Of a stretch of DNA of 64,000 nt, positions 53,344 through 62,006 are shown one piece after another. Position 1 is the first letter of the stretch; each line of letters begins with the position of its first letter. Source of the stretch: Acidimicrobiales bacterium (GTDB lineage Bacteria; Actinomycetota; Acidimicrobiia; Acidimicrobiales; Palsa-688); the NCBI GenBank assembly GCA_035533095.1, contig DATLUM010000106.1:1-64000 (forward strand), read 5' to 3'. Below the pieces are notes generated by a model. The model saw only the letters and a list, made by a program, of their open reading frames with translations, searched no databases and was not told the DNA's origin. The translations under genes were made by a program, and so were the position numbers.

Positions 53344-54255
53344 TCAGCGCCCGGCCGCCTCTGCGGCCGGGCGCTTCCAGTAGGCGAGCACGTCGGCCAG
53401 CGTCTCGTCGAGGTCCACCTCGGGCGACCAACCCGTCGCCGAGCGGAGCTTGGAAGGATCTCCCCGCAGCTCCGGGAGGTCGACCGGCCGGACCCTCTCG
53501 GGGTCAACGACGATCGGGATGTCGACGCCCGCGATCCTCAGGAGCCGCTCTGCCACATCTCTGATGCTGACCGCGACTCCTGAGCAGACGTTGTACGCAT
53601 CACCCGCCTCGCCCGACAAGGCCAGCGCCCTGTAGGCACGCACCACGTCGCGCACGTCGCTGATGTCCCGGCGCGCCTCGAGATTGCCCGTGTAGAGAGC
53701 AGGAGCCCCCGCGCGGGCGGCTTCGGCAACTTGCCGGGCAAGCGCGGGGACGACGAACTCCGTGCGCTGCCCCGGCCCGGTGTGGTTGAACGGGCGGGCC
53801 CTGACCACTTCGACACCGCGCCCGAGCCACGCCTGCAAAGCGGCGATCTCGGCCGCCGCCTTGCTCGCCGCGTACGGGCTGACCGGCGCAAAGGGCTGGT
53901 CCTCCGTGATCGGCAGGTCAGATCCGTCGACCCGCCCGTAGACCTCGGACGAGCTGACGAGCAGGACCCGCGGCGGGTGAGAGCATTGTGCGGCCGCCAC
54001 CAGGACGTTTACGGCACCGATGGTGTTGACCGTGTACGTGGCGGCCTGGTCTTCCCACGAAGCGCCGACGCTGGCCTGGGCGGCGAGATGGAAGATGACC
54101 TCGGGAGCCGCCGCCACCACCGCCGATGCGATCGCCGCCGCGTCGGTGACGTCGACTTCGGCGTCGAGCCCCGTCACCTCGTCGCCCTGCGATTCGAGGT
54201 GGGCCACGAGCCATCGGCCCACGAACCCGTTGCTGCCTGTGACGAGCGCCCGCAC
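53344..54255 (-). CDS. rmd: GDP-6-deoxy-D-mannose reductase-like SDR
   Basis: 303 residues. Extended short-chain dehydrogenase with NAD(P) motif TGSNGFVGRWL, the SSSEVYG catalytic Ser block, catalytic YAASK and the block ARPFNHTGPGQRTEFV, which matches GDP-4-keto-6-deoxymannose reductase (Rmd) and the related GDP-mannose dehydratase. The shorter length favours Rmd, which yields GDP-D-rhamnose; the preceding dehydratase (gmd) is not in the window. The first codons of the minus-strand GT4 lie upstream, 11 bp apart, so they are one transcript. Confidence 0.82.
   Translation of the reverse strand: MRALVTGSNGFVGRWLVAHLESQGDEVTGLDAEVDVTDAAAIASAVVAAAPEVIFHLAAQASVGASWEDQAATYTVNTIGAVNVLVAAAQCSHPPRVLLVSSSEVYGRVDGSDLPITEDQPFAPVSPYAASKAAAEIAALQAWLGRGVEVVRARPFNHTGPGQRTEFVVPALARQVAEAARAGAPALYTGNLEARRDISDVRDVVRAYRALALSGEAGDAYNVCSGVAVSIRDVAERLLRIAGVDIPIVVDPERVRPVDLPELRGDPSKLRSATGWSPEVDLDETLADVLAYWKRPAAEAAGR
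53347..53374 (+). terminator. Perfect 12-bp hairpin after the phasin-like gene
   Basis: GCGCCCGGCCGC (53347-53358), a CTCT loop and GCGGCCGGGCGC (53363-53374) form an unbroken stem starting 50 bp past the stop of the plus-strand gene. It lies inside the last codons of the reductase gene (encoding RPAAEAAGR), so it is a dual-use element. No T run follows on the plus strand. Confidence 0.5.
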
Positions 54256-54266
54256 GGAAGACGACG

Positions 54267-55373
54267 CTAGCGGCCGGTCAGCTCGCGGTATACGTCCCGG
54301 ATTCCCGAGATCATCACCTCCACCGAAAGTTGCTCGCTCCTCGCGCGGCCGGCGGATGCGAGCCTGTCCCGCTCCTCAACCGACTCCAGCAAGTCGCCAA
54401 GCGCCCTCGCCCACTGCTCGACGGAGCCGGGCGTCACGAGCATGGCAGCGCCGGCCGTCACCTCCCTGAGCGCCGGGATGTCGGACGCCACCACGGGCGC
54501 GCCCTGGCTCATCGCCTCCACCACAGGCAGCCCGAACCCTTCGTGGATGCTCGGGAAGGCGAAGACCGCCGCGCCGGCGTAGAGCGCCCACAACTCCTCG
54601 TCGTCCACCCGTCCCAGCTGCACGACGTGCTCGGCCGCGAGCTCCGGCTGGAGCCACCCGTCGTAGCCGGCCAGCACCAACTGAAACCGCGGCGCACCGC
54701 TCCGCCGCCGCAGCTCGGCGACCGCAGCGACGAGGGTCCCGACCCCTTTTCGGGGCTCGAGGCTTCCGACCCAGAAGATGTAGGTCTCGCCGAGCAGCCC
54801 CCGGCCGGCGAGTATCTCGTCGCGCCGCGACGGCTCCACCACGCGTGGTGAGATCCCGTTGTGCACGACACGGATCCGATCGGAGGGTATGTCCGAGTTG
54901 TCGGTGATCTCCGACGCGGCCGCGTCGCTGACTGTCAAGACGATGTCCGCCCGGCGAGCCGCCGCCATCATGCCCTTTCGGTGGAACCGGCGGCCCCTCG
55001 GAGGGAACGCTTCGGGATACAGGTCCGCCGCAGCATCGTGGACCGTGACGACGAGCGGCACTCCCGATCTGGGCGGCACGGCGAGGGAGGGGGCGTGGAC
55101 GAGGTCCGCCCTCCAAGCCCGGGGAATGTGCGGGATGCCGAGCGTGTGCCACGCGTCGTAGAGGAGCGGCCTCGGGATCGGCAGCATGCGCGCGTCGCAG
55201 TCGACACCGGCCACGTCGAACGCCGCGCGGACGTGCCGCCGTGGATGCAGCGCGGTGAAGGCGATGACCTCGTCGGCGGGAAACATGCGCGGCATTACAG
55301 TGAGAAGTTCCGACGTGTACCGGCCGATTCCGCCCGGTGACCGGTACAGGAGTTGCTCCGCATTGACTGCCAC
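54267..55373 (-). CDS. GT4-family glycosyltransferase
   Basis: 368 residues from GTG 55373 (VAVNAEQLLYRSPGG); TTG 55379 would add two residues. N-terminal acceptor Rossmann domain with LLYRSPGGIGRYTSELL, and a C-terminal nucleotide-sugar domain with FWVGSLEPRKGVGTLVAA, AVFAFPSIHEGFGLPVVEAM (E-x7-E) and PVVASDIPALREV. Likely transfers a hexose or deoxyhexose to a lipid or glycan acceptor in the cytoplasm. Co-directional with rmd. Its start overlaps that of the divergent GT4 gene by 11 bp. Confidence 0.88.
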   Translation of the reverse strand: MAVNAEQLLYRSPGGIGRYTSELLTVMPRMFPADEVIAFTALHPRRHVRAAFDVAGVDCDARMLPIPRPLLYDAWHTLGIPHIPRAWRADLVHAPSLAVPPRSGVPLVVTVHDAAADLYPEAFPPRGRRFHRKGMMAAARRADIVLTVSDAAASEITDNSDIPSDRIRVVHNGISPRVVEPSRRDEILAGRGLLGETYIFWVGSLEPRKGVGTLVAAVAELRRRSGAPRFQLVLAGYDGWLQPELAAEHVVQLGRVDDEELWALYAGAAVFAFPSIHEGFGLPVVEAMSQGAPVVASDIPALREVTAGAAMLVTPGSVEQWARALGDLLESVEERDRLASAGRARSEQLSVEVMISGIRDVYRELTGR

Positions 55374-56571
55374 TCGCAACAAGCGAATCCTCTCCGTGCA
55401 ACCTGTGGGCGACGGCGGAGGCTCCGAGCACGCCCTGATCCGCATGTTCCGCCAGTTGACGGAGGACGGTTGGGAGTGCCACGTAGCGGTCCCGGCGCCG
55501 GTGCGATTGGCCGAAGAGTATGCCTCCGCCGGTGCGACCTTGCACGTGCTGCCCATGGCCAAGCTCACGACGAGCGGTGGGCCGTGGCGTTGGGTCGCCT
55601 TCGCCGCGGCCTGGCCGGTCACAGTCGCGAGGCTCGCACTGCTCGTGCTGCAGACGCGGGCCGGCCTGGTGCACACCAACTCGCTGCATTCCTGGGTTGG
55701 CTGGGCAGCCGCCGCCGTGACGCACCGGCCACACGTGTGGCACGCGCGCGAGATCGTGTTCCAGTCAGCCGCCGCTCTGCGCCTGGAGCGCTTCCTCGCT
55801 CGCAACTTCGCCGATCTCGTTATCGCCATGTCAGGCGCGATCGCGGATCAGCTGGACCCGGCCAACGTCGTGGTCATCACCGACGAAGCCGACCCGCTCG
55901 TGTTTCGGCCGGACCGGGCGGGCACCTTCCGGGCTGCTGTCGGGATCCCCGACGAGCTCGTGCTGGTCGGCTCCGCCGCCCGCCTGGATACCTGGAAAGG
56001 ATTCGACTCGCTGCTCGAGGCCTTCCCGATCGTGCGCGAGCAGCGACCCGGGGTCGACTTGGTGATCGCCGGAGCACCCGTAGCGGGGAAGGAGGCTTAC
56101 GCGGCTGCCCTCGAATCGCGTGCCGCCTCGGTCGAGGGCGCCCACTGGCTCGGCCACCGGTCCGACGTGGCGGACCTCATGGCGGACCTCGATGTGTTCG
56201 TGGCTGTCTCGACGGAGCCGGAGCCTTTCGGGCTGGTCGTCGTGGAGTCGCTCGCGTCGGGCGTACCCGTGGTCGCCGGCGCCGCTGGGGGACCGCTGGA
56301 GATCCTTGGAGCCGAGGCGGTCGAACGGACCACGCCGGCGGGGCGCCTCGTCGAGCCCGGCAACGCGCCGGCGATCGCCGACGCCATCGTGTCGTTGCTG
56401 CCCGAGCGCAGCAGCACGCGGGCACGCCGGGAACGGGTGCCGCTGCGCAAGCCCGAGGAGGGACGCTTCGCCGAAGTCTTGGCGGACGTTCTGCGAGCGG
56501 GCAGGCTCAGCGCGTGGCGGCGATTTCCAGGTAGGCCCGGTGCAAGGCGGCGGACGACGCTTCCCAGTTGA
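55363..56571 (+). CDS. GT4-family glycosyltransferase
   Basis: About 402 residues from TTG 55363. The beta-strand RILSVQPVGDGGGSEHAL must be included in the fold, which sets the start at or before this codon and makes it overlap the divergent gene by 11 bp. Domains: N-terminal GGSEHALIRMFRQL, middle HTNSLHSWVGWAA and HAREIVF, C-terminal SAARLDTWKGFDSLLEAF, DVFVAVSTEPEPFGLVVVES and GVPVVAGAAGGPLEI. Typical retaining GT4. Its 3' end overlaps the next minus-strand GT4 gene by 65 bp. Confidence 0.85.
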   Translation: MTATRNKRILSVQPVGDGGGSEHALIRMFRQLTEDGWECHVAVPAPVRLAEEYASAGATLHVLPMAKLTTSGGPWRWVAFAAAWPVTVARLALLVLQTRAGLVHTNSLHSWVGWAAAAVTHRPHVWHAREIVFQSAAALRLERFLARNFADLVIAMSGAIADQLDPANVVVITDEADPLVFRPDRAGTFRAAVGIPDELVLVGSAARLDTWKGFDSLLEAFPIVREQRPGVDLVIAGAPVAGKEAYAAALESRAASVEGAHWLGHRSDVADLMADLDVFVAVSTEPEPFGLVVVESLASGVPVVAGAAGGPLEILGAEAVERTTPAGRLVEPGNAPAIADAIVSLLPERSSTRARRERVPLRKPEEGRFAEVLADVLRAGRLSAWRRFPGRPGARRRTTLPS

Positions 56572-57601
56572 AGGCCTCGACCCGCCTGTAACCCCTCTCG
56601 ACCAGGCTCGAGCGGAGAACCTCGTCTCCGAGAACAGTTGAGATCGCTGCAGCAAACGCCCCGGCGTCGCCGGGTGCCACGAGCATCGCAGCGTCACCTG
56701 TCACTTCGGGCACCGAGCCCGCGGCGCTCGCCACGACCGGCACCCCAACCGCCATCGCTTCCAGGGGCGGGAATCCGAAACCCTCGTAGAGGGACGGGTA
56801 AGCGAGAACGGCCGCACCCCTCAGGACCTCGCCGGGATCGTCGAGCCAGCCCAACCTCTTCACCCGGTCACGGTGGCGCGCGGCGGCCACCGCGGCTGAT
56901 AGCTGCGACTCGCCCCAGCCTGGCGGCCCCGCGATCCAGAGCTCGAGCTCGGGATGATCGCCAGCGATGTCGTCGAAGGCATGGACCAGCCCCGGGAAGT
57001 CCTTGCGCGGCTCCACCGTTCCCAGCGCGAGAACGTATGGCGGCCCACTGCGCCTCGGGTGATCCCGCTTGCCGTCGACTTCGACGCCCGGCGGGACGAC
57101 GAAGACCCGGTCGGGGTCTACCCCGAAATGGTTGACGATCTCGTCGGCCACGAACCGCGATCCGGTGTGGACCCAGGCTCCGGTGTCGACCGCACGCTGC
57201 ACGAGGTGCGGGTACCGGCGAGACGTGGCCGTGCACAGCTCTGGAAAGCGCACGGCAGCGAGATCCCACACCGTCACGAGCCGCTCTGCTCGCCGAGCCG
57301 GCGGCACGACGAAGTTGGTGCCGTGCACGACGTCCACCGGGCCGGTCCACGACTCGATGACCGGGAATGGCACCCTGCTCCACAGCCGTAGGAACACCCC
57401 TGCCGGCATGCGGGCCCGCGCGGGGCGCACACCTGCCGGAAGGTGGGCTCGCACCTTGTGCCATCCGGCTCCCGTGAGCCCGTAGCCGATCAGCGCGAGA
57501 TCGGATCGCCGGGCGAGACCCTTGACCATCCCGGCAACCGCCACACCGATGCCCGTGCGGTCGCCGACCAGCGGCGTGGCGTCCAAGGCGACGGTGAGCA
57601 C
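56507..57601 (-). CDS. GT4-family glycosyltransferase (mannosyltransferase-like)
   Basis: 364 residues from a GTG start. N-terminal GDRTGIGVAVAGMVKGLA with FVVPPARRAERLVTVWDLA (His-loop region GTNFVVPPA), and the C-terminal LALGTVEPRKDFPGLVHAF, LAYPSLYEGFGFPPLEAMA, PVVASAAGSVPEV. The motif set is that of the WbdB/mannosyl branch of GT4. Divergent from fbiA, with 48 bp between starts. Confidence 0.87.
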   Translation of the reverse strand: MLTVALDATPLVGDRTGIGVAVAGMVKGLARRSDLALIGYGLTGAGWHKVRAHLPAGVRPARARMPAGVFLRLWSRVPFPVIESWTGPVDVVHGTNFVVPPARRAERLVTVWDLAAVRFPELCTATSRRYPHLVQRAVDTGAWVHTGSRFVADEIVNHFGVDPDRVFVVPPGVEVDGKRDHPRRSGPPYVLALGTVEPRKDFPGLVHAFDDIAGDHPELELWIAGPPGWGESQLSAAVAAARHRDRVKRLGWLDDPGEVLRGAAVLAYPSLYEGFGFPPLEAMAVGVPVVASAAGSVPEVTGDAAMLVAPGDAGAFAAAISTVLGDEVLRSSLVERGYRRVEAFNWEASSAALHRAYLEIAATR

Positions 57602-57649
57602 CGCCAGAACCTATCCGGGGTCGTCGATCCGCCAGGATATGTTGACTCG

Positions 57650-58597
57650 ATGATCGCGGCCCTGGCTGGAGGAGTTGGAGCGGCACGCATGCTCAGCGGC
57701 CTCGCCTCCGCGATCGAACCGTCGCAGATCACGGCCGTGGTCAACACGGGCGACGACACGATCATGCACGGTCTGCACGTCAGCCCCGACCTCGACACAG
57801 TCACCTACACACTTGCCGGCATGATCAATCCCGAGACCGGCTGGGGGCTCTCCGGCGAGACCTGGTCGGCAATGGAGCAGCTACGCGCCTACAGCGGAAA
57901 CCGGCTCGGATGGTTCAACCTCGGCGACAAGGACCTGGGCACCCACCTGTACCGGACCACGCGACTGGCGGAGGGCGCGTCGCTGTCGCAGGTCACGGCG
58001 GAGGTCGCCCGGAGGTGGGGCGTCCGGGTGAGGCTGCTGCCCATGTCGGACAGCAGGGTCGAAACCCGGGTGCTCGTCAAGGACGAACAGGGCACGACCG
58101 AGGACATCGCCTTCCAGGAGTACTTCGTCGCGCGCCGGCACAGCGTCGAAGTGGCCGGGGTGCGATTCGCGGGCGTCGAGGAGGCAACGGCCGCGCCGGG
58201 AGTCATCGAGGTGATCGAGCAAGCCGATGAGATCGTCATCTGCCCTTCGAATCCGATCGTCTCTATCGGACCGGTGCTGAGCACCGGGGGGATCGGCGAG
58301 GCCGTCGCCTCCCGGCGCGACGACTGCGTGGCCGTGTCGCCGATCATCGCCGGGCGGGCGCTCAAAGGACCCGCGGACAGGATGCTCGCCGAGCTCGGGC
58401 ACGAGCCGTCGGTCATCGGCGTCGCGCGCATGTGGGCACCGTACGCTTCGACGCTCGTGATCGACGAGGCAGACCGCGCCCTCGCCGACCAGGTCGAGGC
58501 GTCGGGTATGCGCCCGGTGGTGGCTCCCACCGTGATGAGCGGTACCGCCGAATCGACAGCCCTCGCGATGATCGTGCTGCAAGCGGCGAGGCGATGA
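57650..58597 (+). CDS. fbiA: 2-phospho-L-lactate (or dehydro-) transferase of coenzyme F420 biosynthesis
   Basis: 315 residues from ATG 57650 (MIAALAGGVGAARML), the standard N-terminus. FbiA/CofD transfers the phospho(enol)lactyl group from the guanylylated donor to the deazaflavin Fo. Signatures are VVNTGDDTIMHGLHVSPDLD, GWFNLGDKDLGTHLYRT, ICPSNPIVSIGPVLS and AVSPIIAGRALKGPADRML. ATGA overlap with fbiB. A spurious four-codon frame (ATG TTG ACT CGA TGA) overlaps the start. fbiC and fbiD are not in the window. Confidence 0.96.
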   Translation: MIAALAGGVGAARMLSGLASAIEPSQITAVVNTGDDTIMHGLHVSPDLDTVTYTLAGMINPETGWGLSGETWSAMEQLRAYSGNRLGWFNLGDKDLGTHLYRTTRLAEGASLSQVTAEVARRWGVRVRLLPMSDSRVETRVLVKDEQGTTEDIAFQEYFVARRHSVEVAGVRFAGVEEATAAPGVIEVIEQADEIVICPSNPIVSIGPVLSTGGIGEAVASRRDDCVAVSPIIAGRALKGPADRMLAELGHEPSVIGVARMWAPYASTLVIDEADRALADQVEASGMRPVVAPTVMSGTAESTALAMIVLQAARR

Positions 58598-59301
58598 CGG
58601 GCGCCGGCCCGCTTTCGATAATCCCCGTGAGGGGGATGCCAGAGGTGCGGCCGGGCGATGAGCTGTCGGAGTTGATCGCCGCCGCGGTGGAGCTCGCCGA
58701 AGGCGACGTCGTCGTGGTCACGCAGAAGGTCGTGTCCAAGGCGGAGGGTCGCCTCGTCGAGGTGGACCCGGACGACCCGTTGTCGCACAAGGAACTCGTC
58801 CGGCGCGAAGCGGTCCGGGTCCTGCGCCAACGCGGCGATCTGCTGGTGACCGAGACGCGTCACGGTTTCGTGTGTGCCAACTCCGGGGTCGATCTGTCGA
58901 ACGTGGAGCGAGGGTGGGCGGCATTGCTGCCTATCGACGCGGACCGATCGGCACGCAGGATCCGTGACGGGCTGAGAGCACGTACCGGGGTCGGGATCGG
59001 CGTCGTCGTCTCCGACACTTTCGGCAGGACCTGGCGCAGGGGACTGACCGACGTCGCGATAGGGACTGCGGGTGTCGCCGCGGTAGTCGATCTGCGGGGG
59101 ACTGCGGACGCGCTGGGCCGCGAGCTTGCCGTGACCGAGGTCTGCGTCGCCGACGAGCTTGCGGCAGCCGCCGAGCTGGTGATGGGGAAATCATCAGGTG
59201 TCCCGGTCGCCGTGGTACGCGGCGTCGATCCGTCGTGGCTGCGGGAGTCCTCGGTGCGCACCGAGATCGTGAGACCCTACGGCGAGGACCTGTTCAGGTA
59301 G
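58594..59301 (+). CDS. fbiB: Coenzyme F420-0:L-glutamate ligase, single-domain
   Basis: 235 residues from ATG 58594. The CofE domain ligates L-glutamate(s) to F420-0 with GTP. Seen: GDELSELIAAAVELAEGDVV, VTQKVVSKAEGRLVEVDPDD, RRGLTDVAIGTAGVAAVVDLRG and DELAAAAELVMGKSSGVPVA. Mycobacterial FbiB has a second C-terminal FMN-binding reductase domain (about 450 residues in all); here the protein ends after the ligase domain, as in archaeal CofE. The reductase step that converts dehydro-F420-0 must then come from another gene, or the phosphoenolpyruvate route is not used. Confidence 0.93.
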   Translation: MTGAGPLSIIPVRGMPEVRPGDELSELIAAAVELAEGDVVVVTQKVVSKAEGRLVEVDPDDPLSHKELVRREAVRVLRQRGDLLVTETRHGFVCANSGVDLSNVERGWAALLPIDADRSARRIRDGLRARTGVGIGVVVSDTFGRTWRRGLTDVAIGTAGVAAVVDLRGTADALGRELAVTEVCVADELAAAAELVMGKSSGVPVAVVRGVDPSWLRESSVRTEIVRPYGEDLFR

Positions 59302-59317
59302 GACGGGACTGCGGGGA

Positions 59318-60268
59318 TCAGGAGCGTTTCGAGCGGAACCATTCGATGACGGCCGCTGCGCCGTCCTCGAGGGTGGTCCAGGGCTGCCAGCCGAGGTGGA
59401 TGCGCGCCCGAGCCGGGTCGAGGCACGAGCGATGCAGCTCGCCTGCACGCGGGGGCGCCGTTACCGCCGGCTGGTCGACTCCGGCTTTGTCGGCCATGGT
59501 CCGGTAGAGGTCGTAAACGCTTGTCTCTGCCCCGGTCCCGATGTTCAACACGAGCCCGCCGCCGCGTTCGGCCGATCTGGCGAACGCGTCGACGACGTCA
59601 TCGACGTAGACGAAGTCCCTGGTCTGCGAACCGTCACCGTAGATGGTGCACGGCTGCCCCGACAGGAGGCGGCCGGCGAAGATGGCGACGACGCCCGCTT
59701 CCCCGTGAGGGTCTTGGCGCGGTCCGTACACGTTGGCGAGTGCGAGCGAGGTGAACTCCAGGTTGTGCAGTTCGCGATATGCGTTGAGGTAGTCGCTGAC
59801 GACCTTCTTCGCGACCCCGTACGGCGACAAGGGGGCCTGCGGGTGCGACTCCTTGACGGGTAGGTCCGCTGGGTCGGGGTCGCCGTAGATGGTGCCGCCG
59901 CTCGAGGCGAACACCACCTTCTGGGCACCACTGGACCTCGCTCCTTCGAGCACGCGCAGCGATCCCATGACGTTCACGTCCGCGTCGAAGAGCGGATCAG
60001 CGACCGACACTCGAACATCCGCCTGAGCCGCCAGATGGAACACCACCTCGGGGCGGCACCTGTTCATCAACTCCGCGAGATCGGGCGACCTGATGTCGAG
60101 TTGATGAAAGGACAGGCGTCCCTCCTTGCTGCGCCGGGCATCAGCCAGGTTGGCGAGCGATCCTGTCGAGAGGTTGTCGACGACGTCGACCGAGCTCCCC
60201 TCGGCGAGAAGGCGGTCCACCAGCGTCGAGCCGATGAAACCGGCTCCGCCGGTTACCAGCGCCTTCAC
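59318..60268 (-). CDS. NAD-dependent epimerase, UDP-glucose 4-epimerase-like
   Basis: 316 residues. Extended SDR with TGGAGFIGSTLVDRL, SSGGTIYGDP and catalytic YGVAKK; LALANVYGPRQDPHGEAGVV and YGDGSQTRDFVYVDD are shared with GalE and related epimerases. It likely interconverts UDP-glucose/galactose or uronate forms. Last gene of the six-gene minus-strand operon, overlapping the nucleotidyltransferase stop by ATGA. The exact sugar is not settled. Confidence 0.83.
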   Translation of the reverse strand: MKALVTGGAGFIGSTLVDRLLAEGSSVDVVDNLSTGSLANLADARRSKEGRLSFHQLDIRSPDLAELMNRCRPEVVFHLAAQADVRVSVADPLFDADVNVMGSLRVLEGARSSGAQKVVFASSGGTIYGDPDPADLPVKESHPQAPLSPYGVAKKVVSDYLNAYRELHNLEFTSLALANVYGPRQDPHGEAGVVAIFAGRLLSGQPCTIYGDGSQTRDFVYVDDVVDAFARSAERGGGLVLNIGTGAETSVYDLYRTMADKAGVDQPAVTAPPRAGELHRSCLDPARARIHLGWQPWTTLEDGAAAVIEWFRSKRS

Positions 60269-61242
60269 TCGCCCTCCGGCAACTTCGCGCCCCTGAGAAC
60301 CCGACCCGCAGCGACGATTTCACCGTCACCGAGCACCGTGAGATCGGCCACGTCAGCACCTTCCTCCACCTCGGCGCCGCGCCCGACTATCGACGACCGC
60401 ACGTTCGCACCCGGCCCGATGACGACGTCGTCGAAGAGCACGGAGTCGATGACCTTGGCTCCGTCTCCGACCCGGACTCCCTCGCCCAGGACGCTCGACT
60501 CAACCGTCGCCCCGGCCGAGACCTCGCAGGACTCGGGGGGCGCCACCACGTATCGGAGATTGGCTGCAAGGTAGGTGGACGGGGTACCGGCGTCGACCCA
60601 GTCGGCGTCGGAGGCGAGAGCGAACAGACGGGCTGCCGCGGCGACCGCCGGGAAGATCTCCCTTTCGATCGACACCTTCCGGCCGGTGGGGATGCGGTCG
60701 ACGACCGAGGGCTCGAGCACGTAGGTTCCGGCGTTGATCAGGTTCGTCGGGGCTTCCCCCGGCGGCTTCTCGATGAACGCGAGCACTCGGCCTTCGTCGT
60801 CGGTCGGCACGACACCGAACCTCGATGGGTCTTCGACCGGGGTCAGAGCGATGGTGGCCTCCGCGTCGTGCTCGCGGTGGAAACGGATAAGCGCGCTCAC
60901 GTCGAGGTCCGTCAAGACGTCGCCGTTGGCGACGACGAACGTGTCTTGCAGCCGTGCGTGGCGGGCGGCGAAGGCAATGGCACCGGCGGTGTCGAGCGGC
61001 TCCGGCTCGACGGCGTAATGCAGACGGACGCCGGCGCACCGCCCGTCGGGGTACGCCTCCAGGAAAGCGTCGGGACGATACCCGAGCGAGAGGACCACCT
61101 CGTCGATTCCGTGCCTCGCGAGACCTGCGAGCACCCTCTCGATCATCGGGAGCCCGCCTACTGGGAGCATCTGCTTGGGTGTGGTGAAAGTGAGCGGGCG
61201 CAAGCGTGTGCCCTCGCCGCCGACGAGGACTATGGCCTTCAT
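60265..61242 (-). CDS. Sugar-1-phosphate nucleotidyltransferase (mannose-1-P guanylyltransferase-like)
   Basis: 325 residues. N-terminal Rossmann-like domain opens with LVGGEGTRLRPLTFTTPKQM (G-x-G-x-R and the catalytic Lys), then NGDVLTDLD (metal Asp), INAGTYVLEP and WVDAGTPSTYLAA. The C-terminal part is a left-handed beta-helix of hexapeptide repeats (VSAGATVESSVLGEGVRVGD). Closest in layout to bacterial GMPP/GlmU-like enzymes making GDP-mannose or a dTDP/UDP-sugar. With the mutase at 40.6 kb it can supply GDP-mannose. ATGA overlaps on both sides. Confidence 0.85.
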   Translation of the reverse strand: MKAIVLVGGEGTRLRPLTFTTPKQMLPVGGLPMIERVLAGLARHGIDEVVLSLGYRPDAFLEAYPDGRCAGVRLHYAVEPEPLDTAGAIAFAARHARLQDTFVVANGDVLTDLDVSALIRFHREHDAEATIALTPVEDPSRFGVVPTDDEGRVLAFIEKPPGEAPTNLINAGTYVLEPSVVDRIPTGRKVSIEREIFPAVAAAARLFALASDADWVDAGTPSTYLAANLRYVVAPPESCEVSAGATVESSVLGEGVRVGDGAKVIDSVLFDDVVIGPGANVRSSIVGRGAEVEEGADVADLTVLGDGEIVAAGRVLRGAKLPEGE

Positions 61243-61997
61243 TTCTTGGTCGTGGTAGACGTCGCTGGAGCGGTGGTCGTCGGCGGGGTGGCCGGGGATG
61301 GGGTGGTCGTCGAAGTGGACGACGACGTCGCCAGATTTCCGAGGCTCGTGCTCACCTGTGCCGGCGGGGGCGGGATCTTCGACGCATCGGACGACGGCAC
61401 GAAGGCGATGGTCAGGAGCGCCTGATCCTGGAGGGGGATCTCCCGCGGGTCGAGCTTTGGCAGCTGCCCCTTCGCGCCGTTGTACAGCCGGCCGACCGTG
61501 TCACCGACGAACGCGAACTCCTTCACGTAGACGTGCCCGGGTTTGCCACTGCACTTGTTGCCGTCCTGGTAGAGAGTGCCGCCGGGCAGCTGCATCTCGG
61601 CAGCGTTGAGGGTCATGCCGACCGCAGAGGCGAACTTGCCGAGGGTTGCGTTCTTGCCGGCGGCCGCCTTGACCTTCGGCTGTATCAGGATGATTCCCGG
61701 CGTGCTCGTGGTGATCCCTTGGGGGTTCTTGGCATGCTGGATGAAGGGCAGGAACTTCCCGCAGGCGTATACCGCGTAACCCTCGTGCCACGTGGTCCCG
61801 ACCGTGGGGGCGGTGCTGCCCTGATTGTTGATCTGGGAGAGTCGCCGGTCCCGGCTGGTCACCGTACCCACTATCCCGAGCACGAAGATCAGGACTATTA
61901 CCCCGAAATATGGCCAGGGAGTCCGTCCCCTGTACGTGCGACCACCACCGGTGCCTGCCGCGCGCGCAACCTTCTTGTTAGACGAGGCCTTCCCCAT
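61239..61997 (-). CDS. Membrane-anchored protein of unknown function with Thr/Ser-rich tail
   Basis: 252 residues. Basic cytoplasmic start (MGKASSNKKVARAAG), one transmembrane helix (about 29-47) and an outside domain of about 150 residues with HEGYAVYACGKFLPFIQHAK, YQDGNKCSGKPGHVYVKEF and two Cys that may pair. It ends in about 40 residues of Thr, Ser, Pro and Ala (PTTTAPATSTTTKK-type), a likely glycosylated or wall-spanning stalk. No named family recognised. ATGA overlap with the nucleotidyltransferase and 9 bp from the GT2 gene place it inside the sugar operon. Confidence 0.75.
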   Translation of the reverse strand: MGKASSNKKVARAAGTGGGRTYRGRTPWPYFGVIVLIFVLGIVGTVTSRDRRLSQINNQGSTAPTVGTTWHEGYAVYACGKFLPFIQHAKNPQGITTSTPGIILIQPKVKAAAGKNATLGKFASAVGMTLNAAEMQLPGGTLYQDGNKCSGKPGHVYVKEFAFVGDTVGRLYNGAKGQLPKLDPREIPLQDQALLTIAFVPSSDASKIPPPPAQVSTSLGNLATSSSTSTTTPSPATPPTTTAPATSTTTKK

Positions 61998-62006
61998 AGC
62001 GTTCGG

